NCBI GenBank assembly: GCA_037974335.1
Contig: CM075760.1
Coordinates: 14,502,059-14,566,058, forward strand
Direction: 5' to 3'
Origin: Prionace glauca
Taxonomy: Eukaryota; Chordata; Chondrichthyes; Carcharhiniformes; Carcharhinidae
DNA length: 64,000 nucleotides
The translations under genes and the position numbers were made by a program. Under the pieces are notes generated by a model. The model worked only from the letters and a program-made list of their open reading frames with translations. It had not been told where the DNA came from and ran no database searches. Position 1 is the first letter of the stretch. Every line of letters begins with the position of its first letter. This document shows positions 27,368-37,789 of the stretch, piece after piece.

Positions 27368-27790
27368 TGTGTTCATAAGGTTGTAAGATATAGGAGCAGA
27401 ATTAGGCCATTCGGCCCATCGAGTTTTCTCTGCCGTTCGATCATGGCTGATATGCTCCTCATCCTCATTTTCCTGCTTTCTCCCCATAACCCTTCAACCA
27501 ATTAAAAATCTGTCTAACTCCTCCTTAAAATTTACTCACTATCCCAGAATCCACCGCACTTTGAGGTAGTGAATTCTACAGATTCACAGCCCTTTAGGAG
27601 AAGTGGTTTTGCCTCAACTCTATCTTAAATTTGCTATCCCTTATCCTTAGACTACGACCTCTCATCCTAGAATGCCCCACAAGAGAAATTATCTGCTCCA
27701 CATCTACTTTATCCACACCTTTTATAATCTTGTATACCTCAATCTGATCTTCCTTCATTCTTCTCAATTCCAGAGAATATAAATTGGAAA
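27368..27790 (-). mobile_element. CR1 LINE 3' relic
   Basis: GATATAGGAGCAGAATTAGG, then CCATTCGGCCCATCGAGTTT, ends at about 27785 and reads as C-terminal ORF2 plus 3' UTR on minus. Related to 36281-36420. Confidence 0.8.
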
Positions 27791-27839
27791 AAATTGTTCA
27801 GAGTGCGGCCAACTCCGCACTCCGAATGAGGATGGATAA

Positions 27840-28130
27840 AAGACAGCACACCTGTTTGTGTGGAGTTTGCACATTCTCCTCTTGTCTGCATGGGTTTCCT
27901 CCGAGTGCTCCGGTTTCCTCCCACAATCCAAAGATTTGCGGGTTAGGTTGATTGGATATGCTACAGAATTGCCCCTTAGTGTCCTGAGATGCATAGGTTA
28001 GAGGAATTAGTGGGTAACTATGAAGGGATATGGGGGTAGGACCTGGGTGGGATTGTGGTTGGTGCAGACTCAATGGGCCCAGTGCCTCTTTCTGCACTGT
28101 AGAGATTCTACGATTCTTCTATGACCTGTA
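27840..28130 (+). mobile_element. SINE, head missing
   Basis: Starts at the core (TGTGTGGAGTTTGCACATTC), includes CAATCCAAAGATTTGCGGGT, and ends with the SINE tail (GACTCAATGGGCCCAGTGCC, then TGCACTGTAGAGATTCTACG). Confidence 0.85.
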
Positions 28131-28184
28131 GTGGTCGGAAAAAGACTATTTATGATCCAGTATAAAGTTAATGTACTATATAGA

Positions 28185-28410
28185 AACTAAGGGCAAGCCA
28201 TTTGAGTCTGCTCCACCATTCAATATGATCATGGCTGATCCACTATCTCAAAGCTATATCCTCCCCATACCACCTGAAGCCATTAAAATCTAAAACAAAA
28301 ACTATCTCTTCCTTGAATATATTCAGTAATTTGAATTCCACAGCCTTCTGTGATAGAGAATTCCCCACAGTCACTGTCCTTTGAATTATGAATTTTTTCC
28401 ACATCTCAGT
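28185..28410 (-). mobile_element. CR1 LINE 3' relic
   Basis: TCTGCTCCACCATTCAATAT, then GATCATGGCTGATCCACTAT is an inverted CR1 tail and the end of ORF2, old. Confidence 0.7.
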
Positions 28411-28414
28411 CTCA

Positions 28415-28618
28415 CCTGACATCTGCTTTCGTGGATCATTTCAGTGGGAATGTGCCATCGCTCAAAGGGAATCAGCCACCGGAATGAAAATTGAGAGACC
28501 GGCCAGTCCAACAGCAAGAAACCCTCTGCCCTCCCACTTCACCAACCGTCAGAATGAACATGTTTCAGTCCTGGATATGATTAACAGCAGCAATAACAGC
28601 AGAATCCAACTCTGGTCA
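28415..28618 (-). other. ZNF-5 3' UTR block
   Basis: The reverse complement carries the common ZNF 3' UTR (GTTCATTCTGACGGTTGGTG and GTTTCTTGCTGTTGGACTGG), as in ZNF-1 and ZNF-2. Confidence 0.65.
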
Positions 28619-29629
28619 TCACTTGTGAATGGGTTGATGTTTCAACAAGGTGGATAACTGAGTGAATCCCTTCCCACACACAGAGCAGGTAAATGGCTTC
28701 TCTCCAGTGTGGATTCGCTGATGGGACAGCAGGGTGGATGATTGAGTGAATCCCTTCCCACAGTTAGAGCAGGTGAATGGTCTCTCCCCAGTGTGAACGA
28801 GCTGGTGTATCAGCAGCGTGGATGTCCGAGTGAATCCCTTCCCACAGTCAGAACAGGTAAATGGTCTCTCTCCAGTGTGAACTCGCTGGTGTGTCTGCAG
28901 GGCAGATAAATCACTGAATCCCTTCTCACACTCTGAGCAGGTAAATGGCCTCTCCCCAGTGTGAACTCGCTGGTGTCTCAACAGGTGGAATGACCGAATG
29001 AACCCCTTTCCACACACAGGGCAGGTGAATGGCTTCTCCCCAGTGTGAACTCGCTGATGTGTCAGCAGGGTGGCTAACTGGGTGAATCCTTTCCCACAAT
29101 TGGAACAGGTAAATGGTCTCTCCCCAGTGTGAACTCGCTGGTGTGTCAGCAGAGTGGATGACCGAGAGAATCCCTTCCCACAATTGGAGCAGATGAACGG
29201 TCTCTCTCCAGTATGAACTCTCTTGTGTCTCAGCAGGCTGGAGGAATCTCCGAATCCTTTCCCGCACACGGAGCAGGTGAACGGTCTCTCCCCAGTGTGA
29301 ACGAGCTGGTGTGTCAGCAGATGGGATGACTGAGTGAATCCCTTCCCACAACTGGAACAGGTGAACAGTCTCTCCCCAGTGTGAACTCGCTGGTGTTTCA
29401 GCAAGTTGGAAGACTGATTGAATCCTTTCCCACAATTGGAGCAGGTGAACGGTTTCTCCCCAGTGTGAACTCGCTGGTGTGCCAGTAGGGTGGAGGAATC
29501 TGCGAATCCTTTCCCACAATTGGAGCAGGTGAACGGTTTCTCCCCAGTGTGACGGCGTTGATGTGTTTCCAGCCCAGACGGGAATTTGAATCCCTTTCCA
29601 CAATCCCCACATTTCCACAGTTTTCCCAT
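28619..29629 (-). CDS. ZNF-5: C2H2 zinc-finger protein, 12 fingers
   Basis: 336 residues, twelve 28-residue fingers and no other domain, starting [19 protein letters not shown] and ending KHQPIHK. Linkers are all TGE(R/K)(P/L)F. Fingers are unusually alike: most read [10 protein letters not shown] with only the helix changing, for example [36 protein letters not shown]. This suggests recent duplication or homogenisation of fingers. The start is the only ATG before finger 1. The exon begins at 29762 after AACTCCTTTTACAG on minus, which is the acceptor shared by the cluster. No vestigial finger block is evident upstream. It is expected to bind DNA in the nucleus; target unknown. The orphan CpG island at 33016-33400 could be its promoter, which is not demonstrated. 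Confidence 0.88.
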   Translation of the reverse strand: MGKLWKCGDCGKGFKFPSGLETHQRRHTGEKPFTCSNCGKGFADSSTLLAHQRVHTGEKPFTCSNCGKGFNQSSNLLKHQRVHTGERLFTCSSCGKGFTQSSHLLTHQLVHTGERPFTCSVCGKGFGDSSSLLRHKRVHTGERPFICSNCGKGFSRSSTLLTHQRVHTGERPFTCSNCGKGFTQLATLLTHQRVHTGEKPFTCPVCGKGFIRSFHLLRHQRVHTGERPFTCSECEKGFSDLSALQTHQRVHTGERPFTCSDCGKGFTRTSTLLIHQLVHTGERPFTCSNCGKGFTQSSTLLSHQRIHTGEKPFTCSVCGKGFTQLSTLLKHQPIHK

Positions 29630-29761
29630 GGTGTGGGTGTCTGCATCTCAGTGCTTTTCCTGTCACTCTGATGGTTTCCCGAACGTAATGAATGACTCTA
29701 TCAGAGCTTGACGTGAAATTTTGTTTGAGATTTCGGATGGCAAATCCTCCCCTTTTAACAT

Positions 29762-29830
29762 CCTGTAAAAGGAGTTTACAAATGTCATCACAGTCAGTAC
29801 AGCTCAGAAATTGAGAGTAGGCAACCCTAG
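29762..29830 (-). other. ZNF-5 exon start and 3' splice site
   Basis: The exon begins at 29762 (GATGTTAAAAGGGGAGGATT) directly after ATTTGTAAACTCCTTTTACA plus G on minus. The intron text CTGTACTGACTGTGATGACA parallels the other ZNF introns. Confidence 0.7.
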
Positions 29831-30049
29831 TTGCTGTGGAATATCCCTCACTGGTTTAAAGTGAATAATGAATTTAAAACATCATTGCGAGTCAGCAAAT
29901 CAATCAAAATGCTCACATAGCAGTAGAATTTATCTCCAGATGTACAAAAATCAGAAATAATGAAATTATGTTCAATTTGTACAGAATTTCAGAATCCATA
30001 GAACCCTTGCAGTGCAGGAACTGCATCAAGTCTGCACCGATGACTTGGA

Positions 30050-30310
30050 TGAATGAACATGGTTCAATCCTAGACATAATTAAGAGCAGCAATAACAGCA
30101 GAATCCAACCCCTGTCATCACTTGTGAACTTGCTTGTATCTCAGCAGGTGGAACGACTGAGTGAATTCCTTCCCATAGTCAGAACAGGTAAATGGCCCCT
30201 CACCAACGTGAACTCACCAATGTGTCAGCAGGTGGATTGACCGACTGAACCCTCCCCACACACAGTGCAGGTGATCAGCATTTCCTCAGTGTGAACTTGC
30301 TGGTGAATCA
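30050..30310 (-). pseudogene. ZNF relic, about three fingers
   Basis: On minus, three eroded fingers end in the usual 3' UTR. Recognisable text on plus is CTTGTGAACTTGCTTGTATC, TGACTGAGTGAATTCCTTCC-like finger helices, and CACACACAGTGCAGGTGATC. No long frame survives. A matching intron-exon junction relic (about 30590-30680, CTGGAAAAGGAGTTTCCAAA) lies upstream. Confidence 0.7.
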
Positions 30311-30680
30311 CACCAGCACTAGAGCCATGGAATCTCACACAGATAACAGAGCACAGCACTAAAAACTCTGAACTGTAGATGAGTGTTCAATAATACTCAC
30401 TTCTGGAACAATTTCACTATTTTCAAATTTAAACTTGCTGCTGGAGCCTGCAGCTGGAAAGATGTCAGAAGCACTGGAGTCAGAGAAAAATTGCAGTCTC
30501 TATATCTTCTCACTCCCTTTAAAAGCAAATTACAAGAGTCATGTGTCAACTGTGGTTTGAAATTACGGGATAAACATTTTTCTTTGTTTGAGATTGCTGT
30601 GTAAATCCTCCCCTTCTAAACCCCTGGAAAAGGAGTTTCCAAATCCATCATTCAGTCCAGGATAGAAACAGGGAATATTC

Positions 30681-31375
30681 TCTCCTCCTGTTTCCTAATG
30701 TAGGATGATTTAAGATCAATATGTTTAAATTGGGAGTAGTTCAGACAAGGTGTGTTAAGCTGATTCAGGACACAAATGGGTTTGTTTTATGAAGAAAGTT
30801 TGGGCAGGGTGCATCTATAATCATTGAATTTCAGAGAAATGAGATTCTAACTTATTGAAGCATATAAAATTATCTGAGTGCTTGACAAAATAAATCCTGA
30901 AAGGATGTTTCTCCTCAACGGTGAATCTAGAACACCAGGTCATTTAAAAATAAAGCTCTAAGACAAAGATGCTTGCCACTCGAACACACCACCCTGACTT
31001 CCTGTCCACACATCCATCCTTGGCCTTTTGCAATGTTCAATTGAACCCCAAAGCAAACCAAAAGGACAGTACCTCATCTTCCGAACGGGCACTTCACAGC
31101 CTTTGGAACTGAACATTGAGTGAACAACTTTACAGTGTGATCTCTCTCCTCCACCACCAGCAAATTTCCATTAGTTTTACTTAATTTTGTTTCATCTTTT
31201 CATCTCTTTCATCCATTTGTATCATTCTTCTTTCTCTCTTCCATTTTTCCACTTCCCTATTCCCACTCTCCTTCTTGTGCCTCCCCACTCCAGGCCAACT
31301 GCCTTAAACATCTATACCTCTGCTCTGCCAAACAAAACATTCTGATCTCTTAATGGTCACTGCTTACAACTGTGC
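30681..31375. other. Stretch without gene
   Basis: About 30790-30960 resembles an eroded CR1 3' end on plus (TTATTGAAGCATATAAAATT). About 31180-31330 is pyrimidine-rich. Nothing else is supported. Confidence 0.4.
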
Positions 31376-31556
31376 CACAGTGGGCAGCATGGTGGCACAG
31401 TGGTTGCACTGCTGCCTCACAGCACCAGGGACCTGGGTTCAATTCCCAGCTTGGGCCACTGTCTGTGTGGAGTTGGCACGTTCTCCCCATGTCTGTGTGG
31501 GTTTTGTCCAGGTCCTCAGGTTTCCTCCCACAGTCCCAAGATGTGCAGGTTAGGTG
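31376..31556 (+). mobile_element. tRNA-headed SINE, left part (split by CR1-C)
   Basis: Head GGGCAGCATGGTGGCACAGT, box B GGTTCAATTCCCAG and core up to GATGTGCAGGTTAGGTGG. The SINE continues at 32676-32825 (GGCCATGCTAAATTGCCCCT to the tail), so a CR1-C landed inside it. Confidence 0.9.
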
Positions 31557-32675
31557 GAATAGAACATTACAGCACAAACAGGCCCTTCGGCCCTCGAGTT
31601 GCGCCAATCACATCAACCCCACCAATCTATAGACCTATCTATAACTCCCAATCCCATTAAACCCCATATACTCATCCAGAAGTCTTTTAAAAGACCCCAG
31701 CGAGTTCGCCTCCACCACCGATGACGGCAGCCGATTCCATTCACTCACCATTCTCTGAGTGAAAAACTTACCCCTAACATCACCTCTGTACTTCCCTCCC
31801 CGCACCTTAAATCTGTGTCCTCTCGTAGTGACCATTTCAACCCGGGGAAATAGCCTCTGAGAGTCCACCCTATCTATTCCTCTCAACATTTTATAAACTT
31901 CTATCAGGTCGCCTCTCAACCTTCGCCTCTCTAGGGAAAAGAGTCCCAGCTCCCTCAACCTATCTTCATAAGGCATGCCTCCCAGTCCAGGCAACATCCT
32001 TGTAAATCTCCTCTGCACCCTTTCAATAGCTTCTACGTCTTTCCTATAGTGAGGCGACCAGAACTGCGCACAGTACTCCAAATGAGGCCTGACAAGGGTC
32101 CTGTAAAGTTGCAGCATTACCTCCTGATTCCTAAACTCAATCCCTCGATTAATGAAGGCCAGTACACCATACGCCTTCTTGACCACCTCCTCCACCTGCG
32201 AGGCCGATTTAAGAGTCATGTGGACCCGGACCCCGAGATCCTTCTGCTCTTCAACGACACTAAGACTCCTGCCCTTGATAGTGTACTTGTTCATCCCGTT
32301 GGTTCTGCCGAAATGGACGACTACACATTTATCCGCGTTGAAGTCCATCTGCCACTTCTCCGCCCATTCCTGCATCCTATCTATGTCCTGCTGCAACTTT
32401 TGACATCCTTCCAGACCATCCACAACACCACCGACCTTCGTGTCATCAGCAAACTTGCTAACCCATCCCTCCACTTCCTCATCCAGGTCATTTATGAAAA
32501 TGACAAACAGCAAGGGTCCCAGAACAGATCCCTGGGGCACCCCACTGGTGACTGACCTCCATTCCGAAAAAGACTCATCCACAACCACTCTCTGCCTTCT
32601 GCAGGCAAGCCAGTTCTGGATCCACAAGGCCAAAGGCCCTTGGATCCCATGCCCTCTTACCTTCTCAAGAATGGC
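31557..32675 (-). mobile_element. CR1-C LINE, 5'-truncated, inside a SINE
   Basis: Minus-strand copy with tail at the left (ATAGAACATTACAGCACAAA). It encodes the second half of the [55 protein letters not shown] and GDLIEVYKMLRGIDRV. The frame 31635-32675 (about 347 codons) is uninterrupted. It is nearly identical to 47700-49060, so the family is young. Confidence 0.9.
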
Positions 32676-32825
32676 CATGCTAAATTGCCCCTTCGTATTA
32701 GGGGTACTAGCTTGGTAAGTGCATGAGGTTATGGAGATAGGGCCTGGGTGGGACTGTGATCAGTGTAGACTCGAGGAAGCCAAATGGCCGCCTTCTGCAC
32801 TGTAAGATTCTGATTCTCTGATTTT
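32676..32825 (+). mobile_element. SINE, right part of 31376-31556
   Basis: ATGCTAAATTGCCCCTTCGT to the tail GCCGCCTTCTGCACTGTAAG. It continues the SINE cut at 31556. Confidence 0.88.
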
Positions 32826-32929
32826 TAGCAACTTCTCAGTCATCTTTATCCTCATTTACATTCCCTTCAACCCATTCCACGCCATAGTATAATTTTTTTT
32901 GCTTCTCTTTACTAAGGGTAAAGATATAG

Positions 32930-33015
32930 GGTCATCCAGACTGGAAACATTGCCTCTATTCTCTCCCCACAGAAGCTGTCAGACCTGCTGAGATTTTCCA
33001 GCATTGTCTGCTTTA
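32930..33015 (+). mobile_element. Short retroposon copy
   Basis: CCACAGAAGCTGTCAGACCT, then GCTGAGATTTTCCAGCATTG. It abuts the CpG island to its right. Confidence 0.7.
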
Positions 33016-33400
33016 GCTCCGCCCACTGACCGCGCATGCGCTCTGCTCCCCGCTGAACAAAGATGGCGGCCGCGGCGCGGGGTCGGATCCCGGATAAAAT
33101 CCCCGCAGCGGCAAACCCGGGACCCGCAGGCTCTCATTCGGACCTTGCGGTCTACAGCGGGTGTTTGTGAAACCTCCGCTCCCTCCCCACCTCGACTCCC
33201 AGCTCCATTTCTCCCTCCACCCCACCGACTCTCACCCGCTAAAGAAAACCGTCTCCTGCCCTCGCAAGCTCCGAGGAAAGTGACACTGCGCATGCTCCAG
33301 AGGCAGCACCGCGCCTGCGTACTGGCCACCTGTGGAGTGAATAGGGGACTTTCACACCCGCAGCGAATGCTGGGTGATAACTGCACCACTGAAATTTCAA
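33016..33400. promoter_or_regulatory. Orphan CpG island / promoter with NRF1 and YY1 motifs
   Basis: GC- and CpG-rich block with an exact NRF1 palindrome GCGCATGCGC at 33032-33041, a second GCGCATGC at 33288-33295, a YY1-type AAGATGGCGGC at 33060-33070 and a GC box (CTCCGCCCAC, about 33017). On minus, AGCGG|GTGAGAGTCGG near 33236 would make a good donor, giving a first exon of about 33236-33400 pointing to ZNF-5 or to the relic at 30050. It is unlike the other ZNF promoters, which have CCAAT and CRE sites. Confidence 0.55.
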
Positions 33401-33477
33401 AGAGTTAATACAAAATAAAATTGTTAACATTTGAGATAAATTAACAAAAATATTGTGAATTGGTGATCTTCTGTGCT

Positions 33478-35205
33478 CCATTGTTTCTGTCTTCACGGAG
33501 GAGGACGTGAATAATTTGCCGGGTGTTAGCGATGGAAAGGTGGTAGGAATGGAGGGTCTTAATGACATTACTGTTACTAGAGAGGTGGTGCTCGAAAGAC
33601 TGGAGGGGCTGATTGTGGACAAGTCCCCAGGACCGGATGGAATGCATCCGAGGGTTCTGAAAGAAATGGCGGAGGTGATAGTGGATGCCTTGGTGGTTAT
33701 TTTCCAGACGTCGCTGGATTCCGGGGAAGTGCCGGAAGATTGGAAAACGGCTAATGTTACGCCGTTGTTTAAGAAGGGTGCCAGGCAAAAGGCGGCGAAT
33801 TATAGGCCGGTTAGTTTAATGTCTGTGGTAGGTAAAATGTTAGAAACCGTCATTAAGGAGGAAATAACGAGGCATCTTGAGGGGAATTGCTTGATAAGGC
33901 GGACGCAACACGGTTTCATTAAAGGGAAGTCGTGTCTGACAAATTTACTGGAGTTCTATGAGGATGTGTCTAGGGCAGTGGATGGAGGAGAGCCGGTGGA
34001 TGTGGTCTTTCTGGATTTTCAGAAGGCGTTTGACAAGGTACCTCACAAGAGGTTATTGCAGAAGGTCAGGGGACATGGAGTTGGGGGTAGGGTGTTAGCG
34101 TGGATAGAGGATTGGTTGTCAAATAGGAGGCAGAGAGTGGGGGTCAATGGATGCTATTCGGATTGGCGGTTGGTGACTAGTGGGGTGCCCCAGGGGTCGG
34201 TGCTGGGGCCTCAGCTATTTACCATTTATATAGATGATCTGGAGGAGGGAACCGAGTGCAGGGTGTCGAAATTTGCTGATGACACCAAGATTGGGGGAAA
34301 GGCAAATTGTGCGGAGGGTGTGGAGAGTCTGCAGAAGGATCTAGATAGGCTGGGCGAATGGGCCAGGAAATGGCAAATGGAATTTAATGTTGGCAAGTGT
34401 GAGGTGGTCCACTTTGGTAGGAGGAATGGTAGGAAGGACTATTACTTACGGGGCGAAAAACTGCAGCAGGCGACGGTGCAGAGGGACCTCGGGGTCCTTG
34501 TGCATGAGTCGCAAAAACCCAGCTTGCAGGTGCAGCAGGTGGTCAGGAAGGTGAATGGGATGCTGGCCTTCATAGCGAAGGGGATTGAATATAAAAGTAG
34601 GGAGGTCTTGCTGCAGCTGTATAGGGCATTGGTGAGGCCGCAGCTGGAGTACTGTGTGCAGTTTTGGGCGCCGCACCTGCGCAAGGATATTTTGGCCCTG
34701 GAGGGAGTGCAGAGGAGGTTTACTCGGCTGATACCGGAGTTGAGGGGATTGAGCTATGAGGAGAGGCTGAATAAACTAGGCTTGCACTCGTTAGAGTTTA
34801 GAAGAATGAGGGGAGATCTCATTGAGACGTATAAGATGATGAATGGGATGGATAGGATAGAGGTGGAGAGACTGTTCCCGCTCAAAAAAGACAGTAGGAC
34901 TAGGGGGCACAGCCTCAAGATAAAGGGGGGGCGGTTTAGAACAGAGTTGAGGAGGAACTTCTTCACTCAAAGGGTGGTGAATCTCTGGAATTCTCTGCCC
35001 GTTGAAGTGGTGGAGGCTGCCTCGCTAAATATTTTTAAGAAACGGGTTGATGGGTTTTTGATAAGAGAAGGGATTAAGGGTTATGGGGAGAGGGCGGGAA
35101 GGTGGAGCTGAGTCACGACAGATCAGCCATGATCTTATTGAATGGCGGGGCAGGCTCGAAGGGCCAGATGGCCTACTCCTGCTCCTATTTCTTATGTTCT
35201 TATTT
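33478..35205 (+). mobile_element. CR1-A LINE, 5'-truncated, young
   Basis: A 1.73-kb copy ending in the TTCTTATG tail at about 35204. It differs from 17547-19197 at scattered positions only and starts about 100 bases further upstream within ORF2. Confidence 0.93.
33507..35111 (+). CDS. CR1-A ORF2 fragment: reverse transcriptase (534 codons)
   Basis: The longest uninterrupted CR1-A frame in the window. It begins NNLPGVSDGKVVGMEGLNDI, then DKSPGPDGMHPRVLKEMAEV, the RT palm with VVFLDFQKAFDKVPHKRLLQ and [14 protein letters not shown], and ends KGYGERAGRWS. All RT catalytic aspartates appear present. The endonuclease and ORF1 are absent through 5' truncation. Compared with 17578-19104 there are only scattered amino-acid changes. 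It is a good source of a subfamily consensus. Confidence 0.88.
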   Translation: MNNLPGVSDGKVVGMEGLNDITVTREVVLERLEGLIVDKSPGPDGMHPRVLKEMAEVIVDALVVIFQTSLDSGEVPEDWKTANVTPLFKKGARQKAANYRPVSLMSVVGKMLETVIKEEITRHLEGNCLIRRTQHGFIKGKSCLTNLLEFYEDVSRAVDGGEPVDVVFLDFQKAFDKVPHKRLLQKVRGHGVGGRVLAWIEDWLSNRRQRVGVNGCYSDWRLVTSGVPQGSVLGPQLFTIYIDDLEEGTECRVSKFADDTKIGGKANCAEGVESLQKDLDRLGEWARKWQMEFNVGKCEVVHFGRRNGRKDYYLRGEKLQQATVQRDLGVLVHESQKPSLQVQQVVRKVNGMLAFIAKGIEYKSREVLLQLYRALVRPQLEYCVQFWAPHLRKDILALEGVQRRFTRLIPELRGLSYEERLNKLGLHSLEFRRMRGDLIETYKMMNGMDRIEVERLFPLKKDSRTRGHSLKIKGGRFRTELRRNFFTQRVVNLWNSLPVEVVEAASLNIFKKRVDGFLIREGIKGYGERAGRWS

Positions 35206-35305
35206 CTGGAAGTTCTGCTGTGGAACACACAGAGGTATCAAAGCTTTTATACCGTTTCCCCTCTCACTCCTTCCTTGATTGTGTTGATTCTGGCTGGGTT
35301 CAGTT

Positions 35306-35640
35306 GTGATGTGGAAATGTCGGCGTTGAACTGTGGTGAGCACAAAGGTCTCACAATACCAGGTTAAAGTCCAACAGGTTTATTTGGTAGCACAAGCTTT
35401 TGGAGTGTTCTCCCTTCAGGTGAGTGAAGAGTTGTGTTCACAAACAGGGCAAACATAGACACAGACTCAATTTACAAGTTAATGGTTGGAATGCGAGTCT
35501 TTACAGGTAATCAAGTCTTTACAGTTACAGACAATGTGAGTGGAGAGAGGGTTAAGCACAGGTTAAAAAGGTGTGAATTGTCTCCAGCCAGGACAGTTAC
35601 TGAGATTTTGCAAGTCCAGGCAAGTTGTGGGGGTTCTCAT
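35306..35640 (-). mobile_element. Penelope-like element, 3' part
   Basis: GATGTGGAAATGTCGGCGTT, then CAATACCAGGTTAAAGTCCA and TTTATTTGGTAGCACAAGCT mark the PLE end. The non-coding sequence beyond it (AAACAGGGCAAACATAGACA) parallels 19210-19340 and 61300-61450. No endonuclease part is present. Confidence 0.8.
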
Positions 35641-35796
35641 TTCACAGCAGAAATAATGTAATAACTCTCCAAAAGAAAAAATCCAGAAGAAGAATTTTGA
35701 AAAAGAGTTGATTGATTTCATATTCTCCAGTCAAGTTAGGATGGTTATTACTGTCAGAAACAAAACCTGACTCTCAGAATGAACATTGTTCAGTCC

Positions 35797-36113
35797 AACT
35801 GGGTGGCATGGTGGCACTGTGGCTAGCACTGCTGTCTCATAACGTTAGGGACCCAGGTGCGATTCCCGGCTTGAGTCACTGTCTTATGGAGTCAGCACGT
35901 TCTCTCTGTATCTGCATAAGTTTCCTCTGGGTGCTTTGGTTTCCTCCCACATTCCGAAAAATATGCTGGTTAGGTGCATTGGCTGTGCTAAATTCTCCAA
36001 AATTCAGTGTATCCAGACACTGGAGTGGGGCAACTAGGGAATTTTCAGAGTAACTTCATTGCAGATTTAATGTAAACCTACTTGCGACACTACTAAATAA
36101 ACTTTAAAAAAAA
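35797..36113 (+). mobile_element. tRNA-headed SINE, long-tail subtype
   Basis: Head GGGTGGCATGGTGGCACTGT, core GGTTTCCTCCCACATTCCGA, then GAGTAACTTCATTGCAGATT and the tail ending AAATAAACTTTAAAAAAAAG. It is a complete example of the subtype at 1228. Confidence 0.9.
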
Positions 36114-36139
36114 GTAGTAATGTCAATAGAAGCCAACCT

Positions 36140-36560
36140 CTGTAGTCGCATGTGATCTCACTGGTGTTTAATCAGGTTGGGTGACTGAATGAAGCTCTTC
36201 CCTGTGTGAGCTCACTGGGGTCTCAACAGGTTGAAAGGGCAAATCCTTTCCCACATATGGAGCAGATGAATGAATGAGCATAAGATCATAAGATATAGGA
36301 GCAGAATTAGGCCACTCGACCCATCAAGTCTGCTCTGCCATTCAGTCATGGCTGATATTTTTCTCACCCCCATTCTTCTGCCTTTTTCCCATAACCCTTG
36401 ATTCCCTTATTAATCATGAATGAGTTGGCGTTTCAACACTTCTTGTCTGCTTTTAAAATTTTTACACATTTAGAACATTTAAAAGGACTATTTTCAGTGT
36501 GAAGAATTTCAGTGAGGCAGGATGACTGAGCGTATCCCTTCACACACAAATTAGGGACTG
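36140..36560 (-). pseudogene. ZNF relic split by a CR1 tail
   Basis: Finger debris on minus at about 36140-36275 (ATCAGGTTGGGTGACTGAAT, TCCTTTCCCACATATGGAGC) and about 36421-36560 (GTGAAGAATTTCAGTGAGGC, GGATGACTGAGCGTATCCCT). It is separated by an inverted CR1 3' end (36281-36420, GATCATAAGATATAGGAGCA). No frame survives. Confidence 0.7.
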
Positions 36561-36769
36561 TAATGCACTTCTGATTGTGTGGTGCAGACAGATTCAATTG
36601 AAGTATTCAAAGGGCAATGAGACATCATCTGAATAGGAAGAATGTGCAGAAATACAGGGCGAAGGTGGCTAGTTGAGTTCTGCATTTGGAGAACTGGGGC
36701 AGACACAATGGGCCATGTGGCTTCCTTCTGCACCAAAGCTATTTGGTGATTCTGTGAAATCTTGAAAAG

Positions 36770-36885
36770 CACAAAAAATCTGGAATAAAACTCAGCAGGT
36801 GAGGCAGCATCTGTGCAGAGAAAGAAACAGCGTTAATATTTCAGGTCTGTGACCTCTCATCAGAACTGGGAAAAGTTAGAAATGT
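36770..36885 (-). mobile_element. Short retroposon copy
   Basis: AAAACTCAGCAGGTGAGGCA, then GCATCTGTGCAGAGAAAGAA and CTGTGACCTCTCATCAGAAC. Inverted copy of the family at 10387. Confidence 0.65.
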
Positions 36886-37050
36886 AACAGGTTTGGAGAA
36901 AGCGGAGGAGTGTGACATGAACTAAATGAAAGTCTGTGACAGGGTGGAAGACAGGAGAGATTGAATGAGAGAAAAGTAAATCCCCCAGAGCCAGAGGGAA
37001 TGGAGATGGAGTGGGAAAAAAACAAAAGCTGTGTCAGGGCCAGGGGAGTT

Positions 37051-37069
37051 GGGGGGGGGGGGGGGGGGG
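37051..37069 (+). repeat. Run of 19 G
   Basis: Uninterrupted G homopolymer. The strand could form G-quadruplex structures, and the length is probably polymorphic and prone to sequencing error. Confidence 0.85.
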
Positions 37070-37396
37070 TGCGGTTTGGTTGTTGACTGAAAGGAGGAAA
37101 AATGAAACAATCAAAGATAAAGAAACAGAACGGGCTGAGAGTTTACTCTCTGAAATTGATGGACTGAATGTTGAGTCCAGAAGGCTGTATAGTGTGGAGG
37201 GAGTGGGTGAATGGGAGCATGTTCTCCTGGACCTGCTTTGGACCCTGGTTAGAACAGTAATCTGTAGATCCAGGATAGGAGGGGCTGAAGGGGGAGATGG
37301 GGGGTCACTCTGGTTGATCTTCTGTGGTCTTTGTCTATGCCCAGGTGGCCCTGAAGAGGGAGATTCTGTTGGGACTTTGTTGTTGATTTTGGTCTT

Positions 37397-37468
37397 TTAG
37401 TTTGATTGACGGGGCAGGCTCGAAGGGCCAGATGGCCTACTCCTGCTCCTATTTCTTATGTTCTTATG
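37397..37468 (+). mobile_element. CR1-A tail
   Basis: GGGGCAGGCTCGAAGGGCCA, then the CTGCTCCTATTTCTTATG end: only the last 70 bases of the family. Confidence 0.85.
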
Positions 37469-37469
37469 A

Positions 37470-37680
37470 ACCACAAGTTTGGGGAAAACGAGGGGGAAGA
37501 GTGTTCCAGAGAAACTGGAATTATCTGTTTTGAATTTCTATTCTGCATTGACAGTGACACTGACACCATCAACTCCTTTTTTTAAATTAGAAGGGAAGGA
37601 TTTAATGATAGAAAATTAAAACCAAACATTAGATCAAAATTCGACAGGGTCACTTAATCCACCAGGACCTGAATTTCACA
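37470..37680 (+). pseudogene. ZNF intron-exon junction relic
   Basis: GAGTGTTCCAGAGAAACTGG, TGTTTTGAATTTCTATTCTG, then CAACTCCTTTTTTTAAATTA and GACAGGGTCACTTAATCCAC parallel 50680-50850 of ZNF-7. The acceptor CAG is lost and no finger exon follows. Confidence 0.6.
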
Positions 37681-37789
37681 GAATCGTGGTGCAGGAGACC
37701 CATTGTGTTTACACCGGCCCTCCAAATGAACATTATGGCTTATTGCCATTCTCCTGCCTTTTCTCCATACCCTTTAATAGGGAACTTTT

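Noticed and set aside
28619-29629. CRISPR-like or satellite array (regular about 84-base repeats)
   Set aside because: The period is three times 28 codons and the repeats encode C2H2 fingers with varying helices. There are no unique spacers between identical repeats.
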